From Myxococcales bacterium (lineage in GTDB: Bacteria > Myxococcota_A > Polyangia > Nannocystales > Nannocystaceae): a stretch of 64,000 nt of DNA. The notes under the pieces were generated by a model. The model did no database searches and had not been told where the DNA came from. It saw nothing but the letters and a program-made list of their open reading frames with translations. The stretch spans positions 108,081 to 172,080 of the forward strand of contig JACKDV010000019.1 in assembly GCA_020633315.1 (NCBI GenBank). The letters are read 5' to 3'. The translations under genes were made by a program, and so were the position numbers. This document shows positions 19,080-27,712 of the stretch, piece after piece (the first letter of the stretch is position 1; each line of letters begins with the position of its first letter).

Positions 19080-20096
19080 TTGGCCCCTGCCCCTCGCACC
19101 GGAAGAGCGCTGATCCTGGCGACCAAGCCGTTCGAAGAGGAACGGCCGCTTCGCTCGTGGCTCGAGCTGCTGTCGACCTTCGTGGTCTACGGCGGGTGCA
19201 TGGCGGCGGTGCTGGCCTCCCCGTGGCCGGCCCTGCGGATCGCCGCGTCCGTGCTCGCGGGCTTCGTCCAGTTCCGGATGTTCTCGCTCTACCACGATCA
19301 CAACCACGGGGCGTTGCTGCCGGACTCGAAGGCGGGGCGAGCCGTGATGTCGGCGATCGGGGTGCTCATCCTCACCCCCCGCACGGTGTGGAAGGAGACC
19401 CACAACTTCCACCACTGGAACAACGGCAAGCTCGAGTGGACCTCGATCGGCTCGTACCCGGTGCTCACGGTGGAGCAGCTCGCCGCCGCCACCCCGGACG
19501 AGCGACGCAAGTACCGACGCACCCGCCACCCCCTGGCGATCCTCGCCGGCTACCTCACCGTGGGCATCGGCGGCATGTGCATCTCGGCGTTCCGCCGCAA
19601 CCCCAAGCGCCACTGGGTGGGACCGATCGCGCTCACGCTCCACCTGCTGGCGCTCGCCGGGCTGGCCTGGGGCCTGGGCCCGCTCACCGCGGCGCTGCTG
19701 CTGGTGGTGCCCATCACCATCAACCACGCCCTGGCCAGCTACCTGTTCTACGCGCAGCACAACTTCCCCGAGACCAAGTTCTTCCCCCGCGGCACCTGGG
19801 ACTACACCGAGGCCGCGCTCCATGGCTCGAGCTACATGGTGATGGGACCGCTGATGCGCTGGCTGACCAACAACATCGGCTACCATCACGTCCACCACCT
19901 CAACTCCAAGATCCCCGGCTATCGCCTCCCCGAGACCATGGCCGCGCTCGAGGAGCTGCAGTCTCCGCACCGCACCTCGTTCTCGCCGGGGGACGTGCTC
20001 GCCTGCCTGCGCCTGGAGAGCTGGGACCCCGCGGAGCAGCGCATGCGCAGCGCCTCGGAGTCGCCGAGCCCCGCCCCCGCGCCGCAACAACCATGA
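19080..20096 (+). CDS. Membrane fatty acid desaturase
   Basis: This 338-aa di-iron integral membrane enzyme introduces double bonds in acyl chains. The three His boxes are visible: 'HDHNHG' near residue 72, 'HNFHHW' near 107, and 'HHVHH' near 268. Four hydrophobic stretches lie between them. The best start I see is TTG 19080. The stop overlaps the start of the next gene (ATGA), so it forms an operon with the FAD oxidoreductase, the acyltransferase-like gene, ACP and KAS III. Confidence 0.85.
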   Translation: MAPAPRTGRALILATKPFEEERPLRSWLELLSTFVVYGGCMAAVLASPWPALRIAASVLAGFVQFRMFSLYHDHNHGALLPDSKAGRAVMSAIGVLILTPRTVWKETHNFHHWNNGKLEWTSIGSYPVLTVEQLAAATPDERRKYRRTRHPLAILAGYLTVGIGGMCISAFRRNPKRHWVGPIALTLHLLALAGLAWGLGPLTAALLLVVPITINHALASYLFYAQHNFPETKFFPRGTWDYTEAALHGSSYMVMGPLMRWLTNNIGYHHVHHLNSKIPGYRLPETMAALEELQSPHRTSFSPGDVLACLRLESWDPAEQRMRSASESPSPAPAPQQP

Positions 20097-21412
20097 GCAT
20101 GGCTCCTCCCGTCGAACGCCCCTCGGTCGCGATCATCGGAGGGGGCATCGCCGGCCTCACCGCGGCGCTCGGCCTCCAGGACTCCTGCCGCACGGTGCTC
20201 TTCGAGGCCCGCGGCCAGCTCGGCGGCCACATCCTGCCGCACCCCGTGACCGACCCCCGGGGCCGGCCCGCCGCGGTCGACACCGCCTTCGTGGTGTTCG
20301 TGCCCGAGACCTACCCCCGCTTCACCGCGCTGCTGCAGCACCTGGGGGTGGCCCACGCCGCCGCGGTGACCAAGTTCCGCATCACCGACGAGCTGCGCGA
20401 GCTGTCGTTCCCCGCCGGCGAGCTGCTGCAGCAGTGCGGGCGCACCCTGCCCAAGGAGTGCCGCCGCGAGCTGCTGCGCCTGTACCAGCTGCTGGTCCGC
20501 GTGCGCCGCGAGGGCCTGGGCTTCATCGACGACCTGCCCATGGCCGCCTGGGTGGAGCAGCAGGGCCTGCGCCCCGAGACCATCGAGCTGGGCGTGCTGC
20601 CGTGGGTGGCGAGCTTTTGGGGGCTGCAGCCCGAGACCGTGCTGACCGTCTCGGCCAAGGTGGCGCTGCGGGAGATCGCCCGCAACGCCGGCCCCTACCC
20701 GATGCACCGCGTGGTGCCCTCCACCCAGGGCTACCTCGACGCGCTGGTGGCCGCGCTGCGCCACTGCGAGCACCGCCACCAGCGGGTGGAGGCGGTGCGG
20801 CTGCGGGGCGGGCCCACCGTGCACGGCCCCCGCGGCGCCGAGCGCTTCGACCGGGTGATCGTGGCCGTCGACGCCATCGATGCGCGGACCATGCTCGTCG
20901 ACGCCGAGCCACGGGTGGGCGAGGTGCTCGGCCGCTTCGGCTACGAGCCCACGGTGGCCGTGCTGCACCGCGACCCCAGCTACCTCCCGGCCGACCGCTC
21001 GCAGTGGTGCACCTTCCACCACCGGCGGCGCCGCGACGCCGACCGGGTCCGCTCGGTGACCACCTGGGTGCTCGACCTGCTGCACGAGTGGCACGCCGAT
21101 CCCACCGAGATCGCCACGCCCACGCTGCTCGCCACCGGCGACCCGGGGCTGGTGGACGAGGCGCGGATCGACCCCGAGCAGGTGATCGCCGTGTTCCGTC
21201 ACCGCCACCTGGTCTCCACCCCGCGGGTGGTGGCCTCGCTGCCCGAGCTGCCCGCGCTCGACGAGGGCCAGGCCTTCACGCTGGCCGGCTCCTACCTGGC
21301 CCTGGGGGGCCTGCACGAGGACGCGCTGGCCTCGGGCGCCCGGGCGGCCGACAAGGTCCGCACGGAGCTGGGCCTGGGCCCCGCGTCCTGGCCCTGGAGC
21401 GCCGAAGGTTGA
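20093..21412 (+). CDS. FAD-dependent amine oxidase-like oxidoreductase
   Basis: The 439-aa product has an N-terminal dinucleotide fold 'VAIIGGGIAGLTAAL' followed by 'VLFEARGQLGGH', as in amine oxidase, phytoene desaturase and cyclopropane-associated FAD proteins. It ends with 'FTLAGSYLALGGLHEDALASG', the usual C-terminal FAD-binding end. It is translated with the desaturase (4-base overlap), so it probably acts on the same lipid. The substrate is not recognisable. Confidence 0.75.
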   Translation: MSMAPPVERPSVAIIGGGIAGLTAALGLQDSCRTVLFEARGQLGGHILPHPVTDPRGRPAAVDTAFVVFVPETYPRFTALLQHLGVAHAAAVTKFRITDELRELSFPAGELLQQCGRTLPKECRRELLRLYQLLVRVRREGLGFIDDLPMAAWVEQQGLRPETIELGVLPWVASFWGLQPETVLTVSAKVALREIARNAGPYPMHRVVPSTQGYLDALVAALRHCEHRHQRVEAVRLRGGPTVHGPRGAERFDRVIVAVDAIDARTMLVDAEPRVGEVLGRFGYEPTVAVLHRDPSYLPADRSQWCTFHHRRRRDADRVRSVTTWVLDLLHEWHADPTEIATPTLLATGDPGLVDEARIDPEQVIAVFRHRHLVSTPRVVASLPELPALDEGQAFTLAGSYLALGGLHEDALASGARAADKVRTELGLGPASWPWSAEG

Positions 21413-21414
21413 GC

Positions 21415-21882
21415 ATGTCCGAGATCCTCTACGCGTCCTCCCTCAGCGCCGCCCATCGACAGGAGGTGGAGGAGATCCTCTTCTTCAACGCCAACCAGGG
21501 GCGCACCTCCGAGACGGTGGCCTTCGTGGCCGAGCGCTACGGCCTGCCCCGGGTGATGGTCGACGAGGAGCGGCTGCGGGTGGAGCTGGCCTCGGCGGTG
21601 GAGGCCCAGACCCTGTTCGCGATCCTGCGCGAGGGAGGGCGAGACCGACCCGTGGGGGTGGTGGTCTACACCCGGGAGGACGACGCGTTCGTGGTGCTGT
21701 TCGTGGCCGTCCACGAGGAGTTCTCCAGCCGGGGCGCCCGAGCGGGGCGCAAGGTCCTGCTGCACATGACCAACGAGGTCAAGGCCATCGCGCGCCGGGT
21801 CAAGGGGGTCGACGCGCTGCTGGTGTACCTCGGTCGCACCACCCCCACCCGCATCCGGGTGAGCCGCGGGCCCACGCCGTAG
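21415..21882 (+). CDS. Possible GNAT-like acyltransferase, 155 aa
   Basis: The ATG lies two bases after the stop of the oxidoreductase gene. The order of strands, 'RPVGVVVYTREDDAFVVLFVAVHEEFSSRGARAGRKVLLHM', fits GNAT motif A loosely, with a helix after the R-G-x-R-A-G turn. I would not exclude another alpha/beta fold. Its place in the lipid operon suggests action on an acyl or ACP-linked intermediate. Confidence 0.45.
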   Translation: MSEILYASSLSAAHRQEVEEILFFNANQGRTSETVAFVAERYGLPRVMVDEERLRVELASAVEAQTLFAILREGGRDRPVGVVVYTREDDAFVVLFVAVHEEFSSRGARAGRKVLLHMTNEVKAIARRVKGVDALLVYLGRTTPTRIRVSRGPTP

Positions 21883-22023
21883 GGGTCCGGCCGAGCCCGG
21901 TCCTCGCGATCGCCGAGGGGCGGTCGCGAGCGCGCGCGCGCGGGCCCGCGACGCCGACAACAGCCCGCGGATCGTGGTCCAGCCGCTTGTCCTCCCCGCG
22001 GCCTCGGGTGTACTCAGCCTTTC

Positions 22024-22245
22024 ATGACCAAGGCCGAGTTCATCAAGGAATTGGCGGAAGTGCTGATGGTATCGGCGGACGAGCTCACGCCGGACACGGA
22101 GCTGTCGAAGTTCGAGGCCTGGGACTCCACGGCCGTGCTCAACCTCATCGTGCTGCTCGACGAGCACGGCCTTTCGGTCGACGAGGAGAAGATCCCCGAC
22201 TGCAAGACCGTGCAGGACGCCATCACCCTCGCGGGCATCAAGTAG
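22024..22245 (+). CDS. Acyl carrier protein
   Basis: This 73-aa acidic helical protein carries acyl chains on a 4'-phosphopantetheine arm. The attachment Ser is S35 in 'FEAWDSTAVLNLIVLLDEHG', the D-S motif. It is separate in sequence from the primary-metabolism ACP type and sits directly before a KAS III gene, which suggests a pathway-specific carrier. Confidence 0.88.
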   Translation: MTKAEFIKELAEVLMVSADELTPDTELSKFEAWDSTAVLNLIVLLDEHGLSVDEEKIPDCKTVQDAITLAGIK

Positions 22246-22270
22246 CCCGTTTCACCGAGGGAGCCCATCG

Positions 22271-23323
22271 ATGAAGCTCGTCGGCATCTCCGCCTGCCTC
22301 CCCAAGAACATCGCGTACCCGAGCGCAGCCTACGAGCGCTTCAAGCAGTTCGACGTCGACCGCATCGTGGGCAACACCGGGGTGTTGCAGAAGCGGGAGG
22401 CCGAGCCGGGCGTGACCGCGACCGACCTGTGCATCAAGGCCGCCGACCGCCTGCTCGACGGCCTGGGCTGGGAGCGCGACTCCGTCGACGCCCTGGTGCT
22501 GTGCACCACCCTGCCCGACTACATCACCCCGGCCAGCGCCCACCGGGCGCAGCACGAGCTGGGGATCAAGAACGGCTGCCTGGTCTTCGACATCACCCTG
22601 GCCTGCTCGGGCTTCACCCACGGCTCGCTGATCTTCCAGGGCCTGATCGAGTCGGGGCTGATCAAGCGCGGCATCCTGCTGTGCGGTGAGATGACCACCG
22701 ACTGCTTCCGGCCGCGCATCTCCAAGTGCGAGTACCGCCACGACCTGGCCAACTCGCTGCTGTTCGGCGACGCGGGCACGGCCATCGCGTTCTCCAACGA
22801 GGGGCAGCAGGTCAAGGCCAAGGCCTTCGGGGCCGACGGCGCGGGGCTCGACACCATCATCGTGCCCGGCGGAGCCGCGCGCTCGTTCTGGACCCCCGCG
22901 CTGTTCGAGCGCACCGAGGACGAGGAGGGCGACCCTCGTCGTCCCATCGACCTCATCCTCAAGGGCCCCCAGGTGCTCACCTTCACCATGAAGCGGGTGC
23001 CGCCGATGGTGAAGGCGCTGCTCGAGGAGTCTGGCTGGACCCCCGACGACATCGACGCCTACGTGCCCCACCAGGCCAACAAGTTCATGATCGACTTCCT
23101 GGTGCGGCGCATGAAGCTGCCCAAGGAGAAGGTGCTGCTGTCGATCGAGGAGTACGGCAACACCTCGAGCGCCTCGATCCCGCTGACCATGCTCACCCGC
23201 GGCGGCGAGATGCTGGGCAAGCCCACCAAGTGGGCCCTGATGGGCTTCGGGGTGGGCCTGTCGTGGTCGGGCATCTTCCTCGAGACCGACGAGATCAAGA
23301 CCTTCCCGATCCTGGAGGTCTGA
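22271..23323 (+). CDS. 3-oxoacyl-ACP synthase III-like enzyme
   Basis: The 350-aa product is a FabH-type condensing enzyme. The triad is complete: Cys112 in 'ITLACSGFTHG', His267 in 'VPHQANKFM', and Asn297 in 'YGNTSSASIP'. KAS III enzymes start acyl chains or join two acyl units. The ACP gene ends 25 bases upstream, so the two probably work together. A dedicated KAS III with its own ACP is typical of specialised lipid or polyketide pathways. Confidence 0.88.
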   Translation: MKLVGISACLPKNIAYPSAAYERFKQFDVDRIVGNTGVLQKREAEPGVTATDLCIKAADRLLDGLGWERDSVDALVLCTTLPDYITPASAHRAQHELGIKNGCLVFDITLACSGFTHGSLIFQGLIESGLIKRGILLCGEMTTDCFRPRISKCEYRHDLANSLLFGDAGTAIAFSNEGQQVKAKAFGADGAGLDTIIVPGGAARSFWTPALFERTEDEEGDPRRPIDLILKGPQVLTFTMKRVPPMVKALLEESGWTPDDIDAYVPHQANKFMIDFLVRRMKLPKEKVLLSIEEYGNTSSASIPLTMLTRGGEMLGKPTKWALMGFGVGLSWSGIFLETDEIKTFPILEV

Positions 23324-23354
23324 GCGGCGCGACCACGGGGCGTGCGCGCGAGGC

Positions 23355-23384
23355 GGGGCGACCACGGGCCGCGTGGCTCGCCCC
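23355..23384 (+). terminator. GC-rich hairpin after the KAS III gene
   Basis: GGGGCGACCACG (23355-23366) pairs with CGTGGCTCGCCCC (23372-23384) with one bulged base and a 5-base loop. It lies 31 bases after the KAS III stop. There is no U-tract. Confidence 0.45.
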
Positions 23385-23474
23385 GTGCTCGTCTCGCCGG
23401 TGCTCGCTCCGGGCCCGGCGCCGGGCGGCAAGGGTTGCGCGCGCCTCCAGCCGGGCTTTGAGTACCCTCGGGGG

Positions 23475-23954
23475 GTGAGTCGCCCGATGAAGACGGTCCG
23501 CGTGGCGGACGTGATGACCCGCGACGTGGTGGCCGTGGCGCCCGACACCAGCCTCGCCACCGTCATCAACCTGCTCACCCAGCACCGGATCTCCGGGGTG
23601 CCGGTGGTGGACGGGCGCGGGCGAGCGGTGGGCGTGGTCTCGCTGACCGACCTGGTCGGCTCGCGCCGGGACGTGGGCGAGTCGCGGGGCTTCCCGGTGT
23701 TCTATCGGATCGAGGACGGCTGGGCGATGCCGGAGATCGAGCCCGCCACCCCCTCGCGGGGCCGGGCCGAGGAGGTGATGACCCCGCTGCCCTTCACCAT
23801 CGAGGCCACCATGGCGATCGAGGAGGCCGCGCGGGTGATGGTCAGCCACCGGGTGCACCGGCTGCTGGTCACCGAGGACTCGCTGCTGGTGGGCATCGTC
23901 TCCACCCTCGACCTGCTGCGCGGCTTCGCGGGCGAGGTGGAGATCCTCCACTAG
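23475..23954 (+). CDS. Two-CBS-domain protein
   Basis: This protein of about 159 aa contains two CBS domains: 'VADVMTRDVVAVAPDTSLATVINLLTQHRISGVPVVD' at the start and 'AEEVMTPLPFTIEATMAIEEAARVMVSHRVHRLLV' toward the end. CBS pairs bind adenosyl nucleotides and regulate a partner. The start is GTG 23475, or ATG 23487 four codons later. No partner domain is fused. It may be an independent gene after the KAS III operon. Confidence 0.82.
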   Translation: MSRPMKTVRVADVMTRDVVAVAPDTSLATVINLLTQHRISGVPVVDGRGRAVGVVSLTDLVGSRRDVGESRGFPVFYRIEDGWAMPEIEPATPSRGRAEEVMTPLPFTIEATMAIEEAARVMVSHRVHRLLVTEDSLLVGIVSTLDLLRGFAGEVEILH

Positions 23955-23963
23955 GCAGCCGCC

Positions 23964-24146
23964 TCAGCAGGTGGCGAACACCGCGGCCGCGGCCGCGGCC
24001 ACCACGAACAGCCCCAGGCTGACCATGCCCACGCGCATGGTGTGCTTGGGCCACAGCCGGGCGCCCACGATGGCGACCAGCGGGGCCAGGCTGCCCGCGA
24101 CCATGAACACGATCATCGCGATCCGGGGGATCGAGCCCTCGCACAT
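23964..24146 (-). CDS. Small membrane protein, 60 aa
   Basis: Two hydrophobic segments (IAMIVFMVAGSLAPLVAIVGA and VGMVSLGLFVVAAAAAAVFA) are joined by 'RLWPKHTMR'. The start is ATG 24146. There is no recognised family. It lies between the CBS gene and the hydroxylase gene. Confidence 0.5.
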   Translation of the reverse strand: MCEGSIPRIAMIVFMVAGSLAPLVAIVGARLWPKHTMRVGMVSLGLFVVAAAAAAVFATC

Positions 24147-24188
24147 GCGGCGCAGCGTAGGCCACCCCCGCCGCGCCGGCAAACCGCC

Positions 24189-24902
24189 TCAGCGATCGCG
24201 AGGGCTCCCCGCGCGGCGACGGGGAGCCAGGCGGGTGTGCAGCACCAGGTCCCACAGCGGGATGAGCATGGAGAAGTTGCCGTGGTGCATCAGCGGCCAC
24301 GCGTGGTGCCGACGATGGTGGCGCAGCAGCCAGCCCAGCCCCGGCACCCGATCGAGCGGCCCGCCCACGCGCCCGTGCGCGGCCAGGTGCACCAGCTCGT
24401 ACGCGAGGTAGTAGAGCCAGGCCTCGGCCGCGAACGCCAGCGCCGCGTCCCAGCCCAGCCACCACAGCCACGGCGCGGCCAGCAGCGGCACCAGCACCGC
24501 GCTCAGGGCCACGGCCAGGCGCCACGGCAGCAGCACCATGTCCACGTCGTCGATCGAGGCGATGCGGGTGTGCCTCTCGTCGAAGAGCATGTGGTGGCAG
24601 CGGGTGTGCATCTCGTAGACGATCTCGAGCCCGCGCCACGGCCGGTGCATGGGGAAGCGGTGTCCGAAGTACACGAACGAGGTGCTCACCAGCAGGCCCG
24701 CGAGCACCACCAGCGCCTCGGTGGGCCCGAAGCGCCGCAGCGAGGCGATCGCGAGCACGGCCGGGATCAGCGGAGCGAGGATCACGATCACCAGCTGCAC
24801 CGCGCCCCGCCGCCCGGGCTCCCGTCGCTGGCGGAACAGCGCCTGGCGCTCGGGCACGGTGGCGGCCTGGGCGGCGATCGTGCGGCAGGGGGGTCGTCTC
24901 AC
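24189..24902 (-). CDS. Fatty acid hydroxylase superfamily membrane enzyme
   Basis: From GTG 24902 the 237-aa product has four or five hydrophobic segments and the His clusters of the fatty acid hydroxylase/sterol desaturase/carotene hydroxylase group: 'HRFPMHRP', 'HTRCHHMLF', 'ELVHLAAHGR' and 'LRHHRRHHAW'. It would use a di-iron centre and O2 to hydroxylate a lipid or carotenoid. The family is clear, the substrate is not. It lies near the desaturase/ACP/KAS III genes but on the other strand. Confidence 0.75.
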   Translation of the reverse strand: MRRPPCRTIAAQAATVPERQALFRQRREPGRRGAVQLVIVILAPLIPAVLAIASLRRFGPTEALVVLAGLLVSTSFVYFGHRFPMHRPWRGLEIVYEMHTRCHHMLFDERHTRIASIDDVDMVLLPWRLAVALSAVLVPLLAAPWLWWLGWDAALAFAAEAWLYYLAYELVHLAAHGRVGGPLDRVPGLGWLLRHHRRHHAWPLMHHGNFSMLIPLWDLVLHTRLAPRRRAGSPRDR

Positions 24903-25006
24903 TGGTCCTCGGCCTGGTGAGTATCCAACGGCTGGAGCTCGGAGACACCGAAGGATCTGCGGGCCCTCCCCTCGGGGCTCGTGCCCCTCCGCCCGTGACG
25001 CCGCCG

Positions 25007-25032
25007 GCGGTGGCGACGACTGTCGCCACCGC
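25007..25032. promoter_or_regulatory. Perfect 11-bp hairpin/dyad upstream of divergent genes
   Basis: GCGGTGGCGAC (25007-25017) and GTCGCCACCGC (25022-25032) flank GACT. It lies between the hydroxylase gene (leftward) and the secreted protein gene (rightward), so it may be an operator or a structured leader. A TAGTAT -10-like element follows at about 25039. Confidence 0.5.
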
Positions 25033-25177
25033 ACTGGCTAGTATCGACCGCTCCAAGTCGTTGAATTTCATGGAGGATTTCACGCCCCGAGGTGAATGCT
25101 CCGCGCGAGGGAGGGCACTCCCCGATGCGAAGGGCCGCGACGGCCCGACACCACCAAGCCAACAGGAAATCGAGAAC

Positions 25178-25636
25178 ATGAGCGCACGAACCATCATCAC
25201 CGTCGTCGGCATCGGAGCAATCGCGGGTCTGCTCATGGGGAGCGACACGGCCCATGCACTCCGAGTCGGCGGGCACGCGGCCATCGTCCCCAGCAGCATC
25301 GATGGCTGCACCTCCACGGCCTACGCGGCGATCACCAACAACTGCGGATCCACCACCACCTACACGATCCCGCTGCCCGTGGGCACCAGCGGCAGCAAGG
25401 CGGTGGGCTTCCGCGGGCTGGGGGCCACCGAGGCCAACGACGTCGAGTGCCGCGGGCAGGCGATGAACGACGCCCACACCGGCTACTGGGCGACGTCGTG
25501 GACCTCCATGCCCGAGTTCGGCAGCGTCCAGGACGTGTCGATGGGCTCGCTGTACGTGGGGGGCGACGGCGCGGCCTACATGCGATGCAAGGTCGACGAC
25601 GGGGCCAGCCTGCTGACGGTGGAGTGGGCCGAGTAG
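25178..25636 (+). CDS. Small secreted protein with two predicted disulfides, 152 aa
   Basis: ATG 25178 follows AGGAAATCGAGAAC. A signal peptide is visible (TIITVVGIGAIAGLLMGSDTAHA). The mature part is beta-rich, with Cys residues in 'DGCTST', 'NNCGST', 'VECRGQ' and 'MRCKVDDG', reminiscent of small secreted carbohydrate- or surface-binding proteins of myxobacteria. No known family is recognised. Confidence 0.6.
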   Translation: MSARTIITVVGIGAIAGLLMGSDTAHALRVGGHAAIVPSSIDGCTSTAYAAITNNCGSTTTYTIPLPVGTSGSKAVGFRGLGATEANDVECRGQAMNDAHTGYWATSWTSMPEFGSVQDVSMGSLYVGGDGAAYMRCKVDDGASLLTVEWAE

Positions 25637-25727
25637 CCCGAGACGACGGGCGCGGGCCGTGAGCCCCCGCGGGCCTGGTCCGCGCCCATCGAGACCAAGA
25701 CCTCGTCACCCGCGCTCGGAGCAAGTC

Positions 25728-26435
25728 ATGTCGAACCTTCGCACTGGAATCATCCTCGCCCTCGCCGTCTGCATGGGAGGGCTCTACCTCGCCGACCGCA
25801 GCTGGGGCAGCGCCGACGGGCGTGATGCCCTCGAGGCGCGGCTGGCCAAGCTGGAGCAGGAGGGTAGCTCGTACGCCGACCGAGCCCAGGCGCTCGACGC
25901 CGAGCGGACGCGCATGCAGGACGAGCGAAGGATCCTCGCCTGGAACGAGGAGCGCTCCAGTGCTCGCGGCTCCGATCGGGGGATCGCGCTGGAGTCGGGT
26001 GCCGCCCCGAGCCGCGGCGGCGGGGACGAGCGAGCGTCGTCCTCCGCCGAGCCGACCGAGGCGCCTGCGCCTCCCCCGACGACCGAGCAGATGCAGCTCG
26101 GGCTCGAGGAGCAGTTCGAGGGCGACGCCGACGATCCCGCGTGGAGCCGCAGCGCGGAGCAGCGCGTGCTCGACGGCCTCGGCCCCCGCCTCGGCGAGCA
26201 CGGCTCGCTCGCCTCGGTGGAGTGCAGCCGCACGATGTGCCGCGTGGAGAGCGATCACGCCGACATGGCGTCGTTCCGCGGCTTCGCCGAGGACTCCCTG
26301 CTCGGCTCCGAGGGCGGCCTGTGGAACGGGGCCGTCTTCACCTCGGTGGTCGAGGGCCGGGAGGACGGCGGTCCGGTGACCGCGGTGACCTTCGTGGCCC
26401 GCGAGGGCGAGACGCTGGCCGGCATCGGGGGCTGA
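25728..26435 (+). CDS. Membrane-anchored protein with coiled coil, 235 aa
   Basis: The N-terminal hydrophobic anchor (TGIILALAVCMGGLYLA) is followed by a short coiled coil (residues 30-65) and a Ser/Pro/Ala linker. A C-terminal domain with 'SLASVECSRTMCRVESDH' then recalls periplasmic proteins common in Myxococcota, where two Cys bracket a strand. The function is unknown. Confidence 0.6.
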   Translation: MSNLRTGIILALAVCMGGLYLADRSWGSADGRDALEARLAKLEQEGSSYADRAQALDAERTRMQDERRILAWNEERSSARGSDRGIALESGAAPSRGGGDERASSSAEPTEAPAPPPTTEQMQLGLEEQFEGDADDPAWSRSAEQRVLDGLGPRLGEHGSLASVECSRTMCRVESDHADMASFRGFAEDSLLGSEGGLWNGAVFTSVVEGREDGGPVTAVTFVAREGETLAGIGG

Positions 26436-26486
26436 GCGGGCCGAGCCCCGTCCCGCGTCATCGTGGCCGGGCCGAGGCCCCGCGCC

Positions 26487-26954
26487 TCAGCCTTCGTCCT
26501 TGGGGGCCAGCTTCTCCTTGGGCACGAAGCCGGCGGTGAGGATCGCGGTGCACTGCTTCTTGCCCGCGGTGCTGATCTCGCCCGAGAAGCGGCCGATCCG
26601 GCCCAGGCGCAGCGCCTCCACGCGCACGTCGATGCGATCGCCGGGCACCACGGGCGCGATGAAGCGCGCCTTCTCGATGCTCATGAAGAAGCAGTGGTGC
26701 TTGTCCTCGTCGTAGAAGCCACACAGGGCGCCGAGGATGACCGCAGCCTGGGCCATGGTCTCGATGAGCACCACGCCGGGGACCACCGGGTTGCCCGGGA
26801 AGTGGCCGTGCAGGATCGGGTCGCTGATCGACACGCAGCGGTAGGCGTCGATGGTGCCCTTGTCGGTGTCGTACGACTCCACCCCGTCGATGAACAAGAA
26901 GGGGGGACGGTGGGGGAGGATCTCCTGGACCTTGACGATATCGAGCGCGGGCAT
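26487..26954 (-). CDS. fabZ: 3-hydroxyacyl-ACP dehydratase FabZ-like
   Basis: The 155-aa hot-dog enzyme dehydrates 3-hydroxyacyl-ACP to trans-2-enoyl-ACP. 'ILPHRPPFLFIDGV' at the start and 'HGHFPGNPVVPGVVLIETMAQAA' carry the catalytic His and Glu. I chose ATG 26954 because it starts directly before the FabZ-conserved region. It may be the housekeeping fabZ or belong to the nearby lipid genes; no lpxA/lpxD neighbours are seen, which slightly favours the latter. Confidence 0.82.
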   Translation of the reverse strand: MPALDIVKVQEILPHRPPFLFIDGVESYDTDKGTIDAYRCVSISDPILHGHFPGNPVVPGVVLIETMAQAAVILGALCGFYDEDKHHCFFMSIEKARFIAPVVPGDRIDVRVEALRLGRIGRFSGEISTAGKKQCTAILTAGFVPKEKLAPKDEG

Positions 26955-27058
26955 GCGGATGGCGACGGAGGATAGCAGATCCACCCCAGGGCCGAACGGC
27001 TGGGGTACGATTCGAGCCCGAGGGCGAGCCGCTTCGAGCCCCGGGCGCCGAGGGAACC

Positions 27059-27700
27059 GTGAACCGAGCCATCGACAGCCTGATCAAGTACCTGCGAACC
27101 CGGCTGTGGCTGCAGTCCCAGTGGCCCGACCCCGAGCTCGTCTACCGTCAGGGTGGCATCTACGCCATCGCCTCGCTGCTCCACCAGACCCACAGCACCA
27201 CCGTGACCCGAGAGGTGCTCGCCCGCTTCGGGGCCAAGGTGCACCCCGACTGCTGGCCGATCGGCCCCAACCTCACCCTGCACGAGTACGGCGAGGACTT
27301 CTCCAACCTGGAGATCGGGGCCTTCGTCCACATCGGCAAGGAGGTCTTCTTCGACCTCACCGAGAAGGTCATCATCGAGGAGAGCGTGGGCATCGGGATG
27401 CGCACCATCGTGCTCACCCACCTGATCCTCGGCGACTACCCCAACAAGCCGCTGTCGCGGCTCTACCCCAAGAAGCGCAAGCCCACGGTCTTCCGCCGCG
27501 GCTGCTCGGTGGGGGCGGGCTGCGTGATCGCCTCGGGGGTGGAGATCGGCGAGGACTCCAGCATCAACGCCGGCGTGCTCGTCGACCGCGACGTGCCCCC
27601 GCGGACCATCGTGCACAGCAGCCGGGTCCGCGACCCGGTGCGCCTGCCCGACCGCTTCTTCGCCAAGCTCGAGGCCAAGGCCAAGGACGGCGAGAGCTGA
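27059..27700 (+). CDS. Left-handed beta-helix acyltransferase
   Basis: This 213-aa hexapeptide-repeat protein has 'NLEIGAFVHIGKEVFFDL', 'VIIEESVGIGMRTIVLTHL' and 'SVGAGCVIASGVEIGEDSSINAG', as in maltose/virginiamycin-type O-acetyltransferases. The candidate catalytic His is in 'LTHLILGDY'. GTG 27059 follows GAGGGAACC. It diverges from fabZ with about 105 bases between, so the two may share a control region and a lipid-modifying pathway. Confidence 0.72.
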   Translation: MNRAIDSLIKYLRTRLWLQSQWPDPELVYRQGGIYAIASLLHQTHSTTVTREVLARFGAKVHPDCWPIGPNLTLHEYGEDFSNLEIGAFVHIGKEVFFDLTEKVIIEESVGIGMRTIVLTHLILGDYPNKPLSRLYPKKRKPTVFRRGCSVGAGCVIASGVEIGEDSSINAGVLVDRDVPPRTIVHSSRVRDPVRLPDRFFAKLEAKAKDGES

Positions 27701-27712
27701 GAGACCGAGGGA

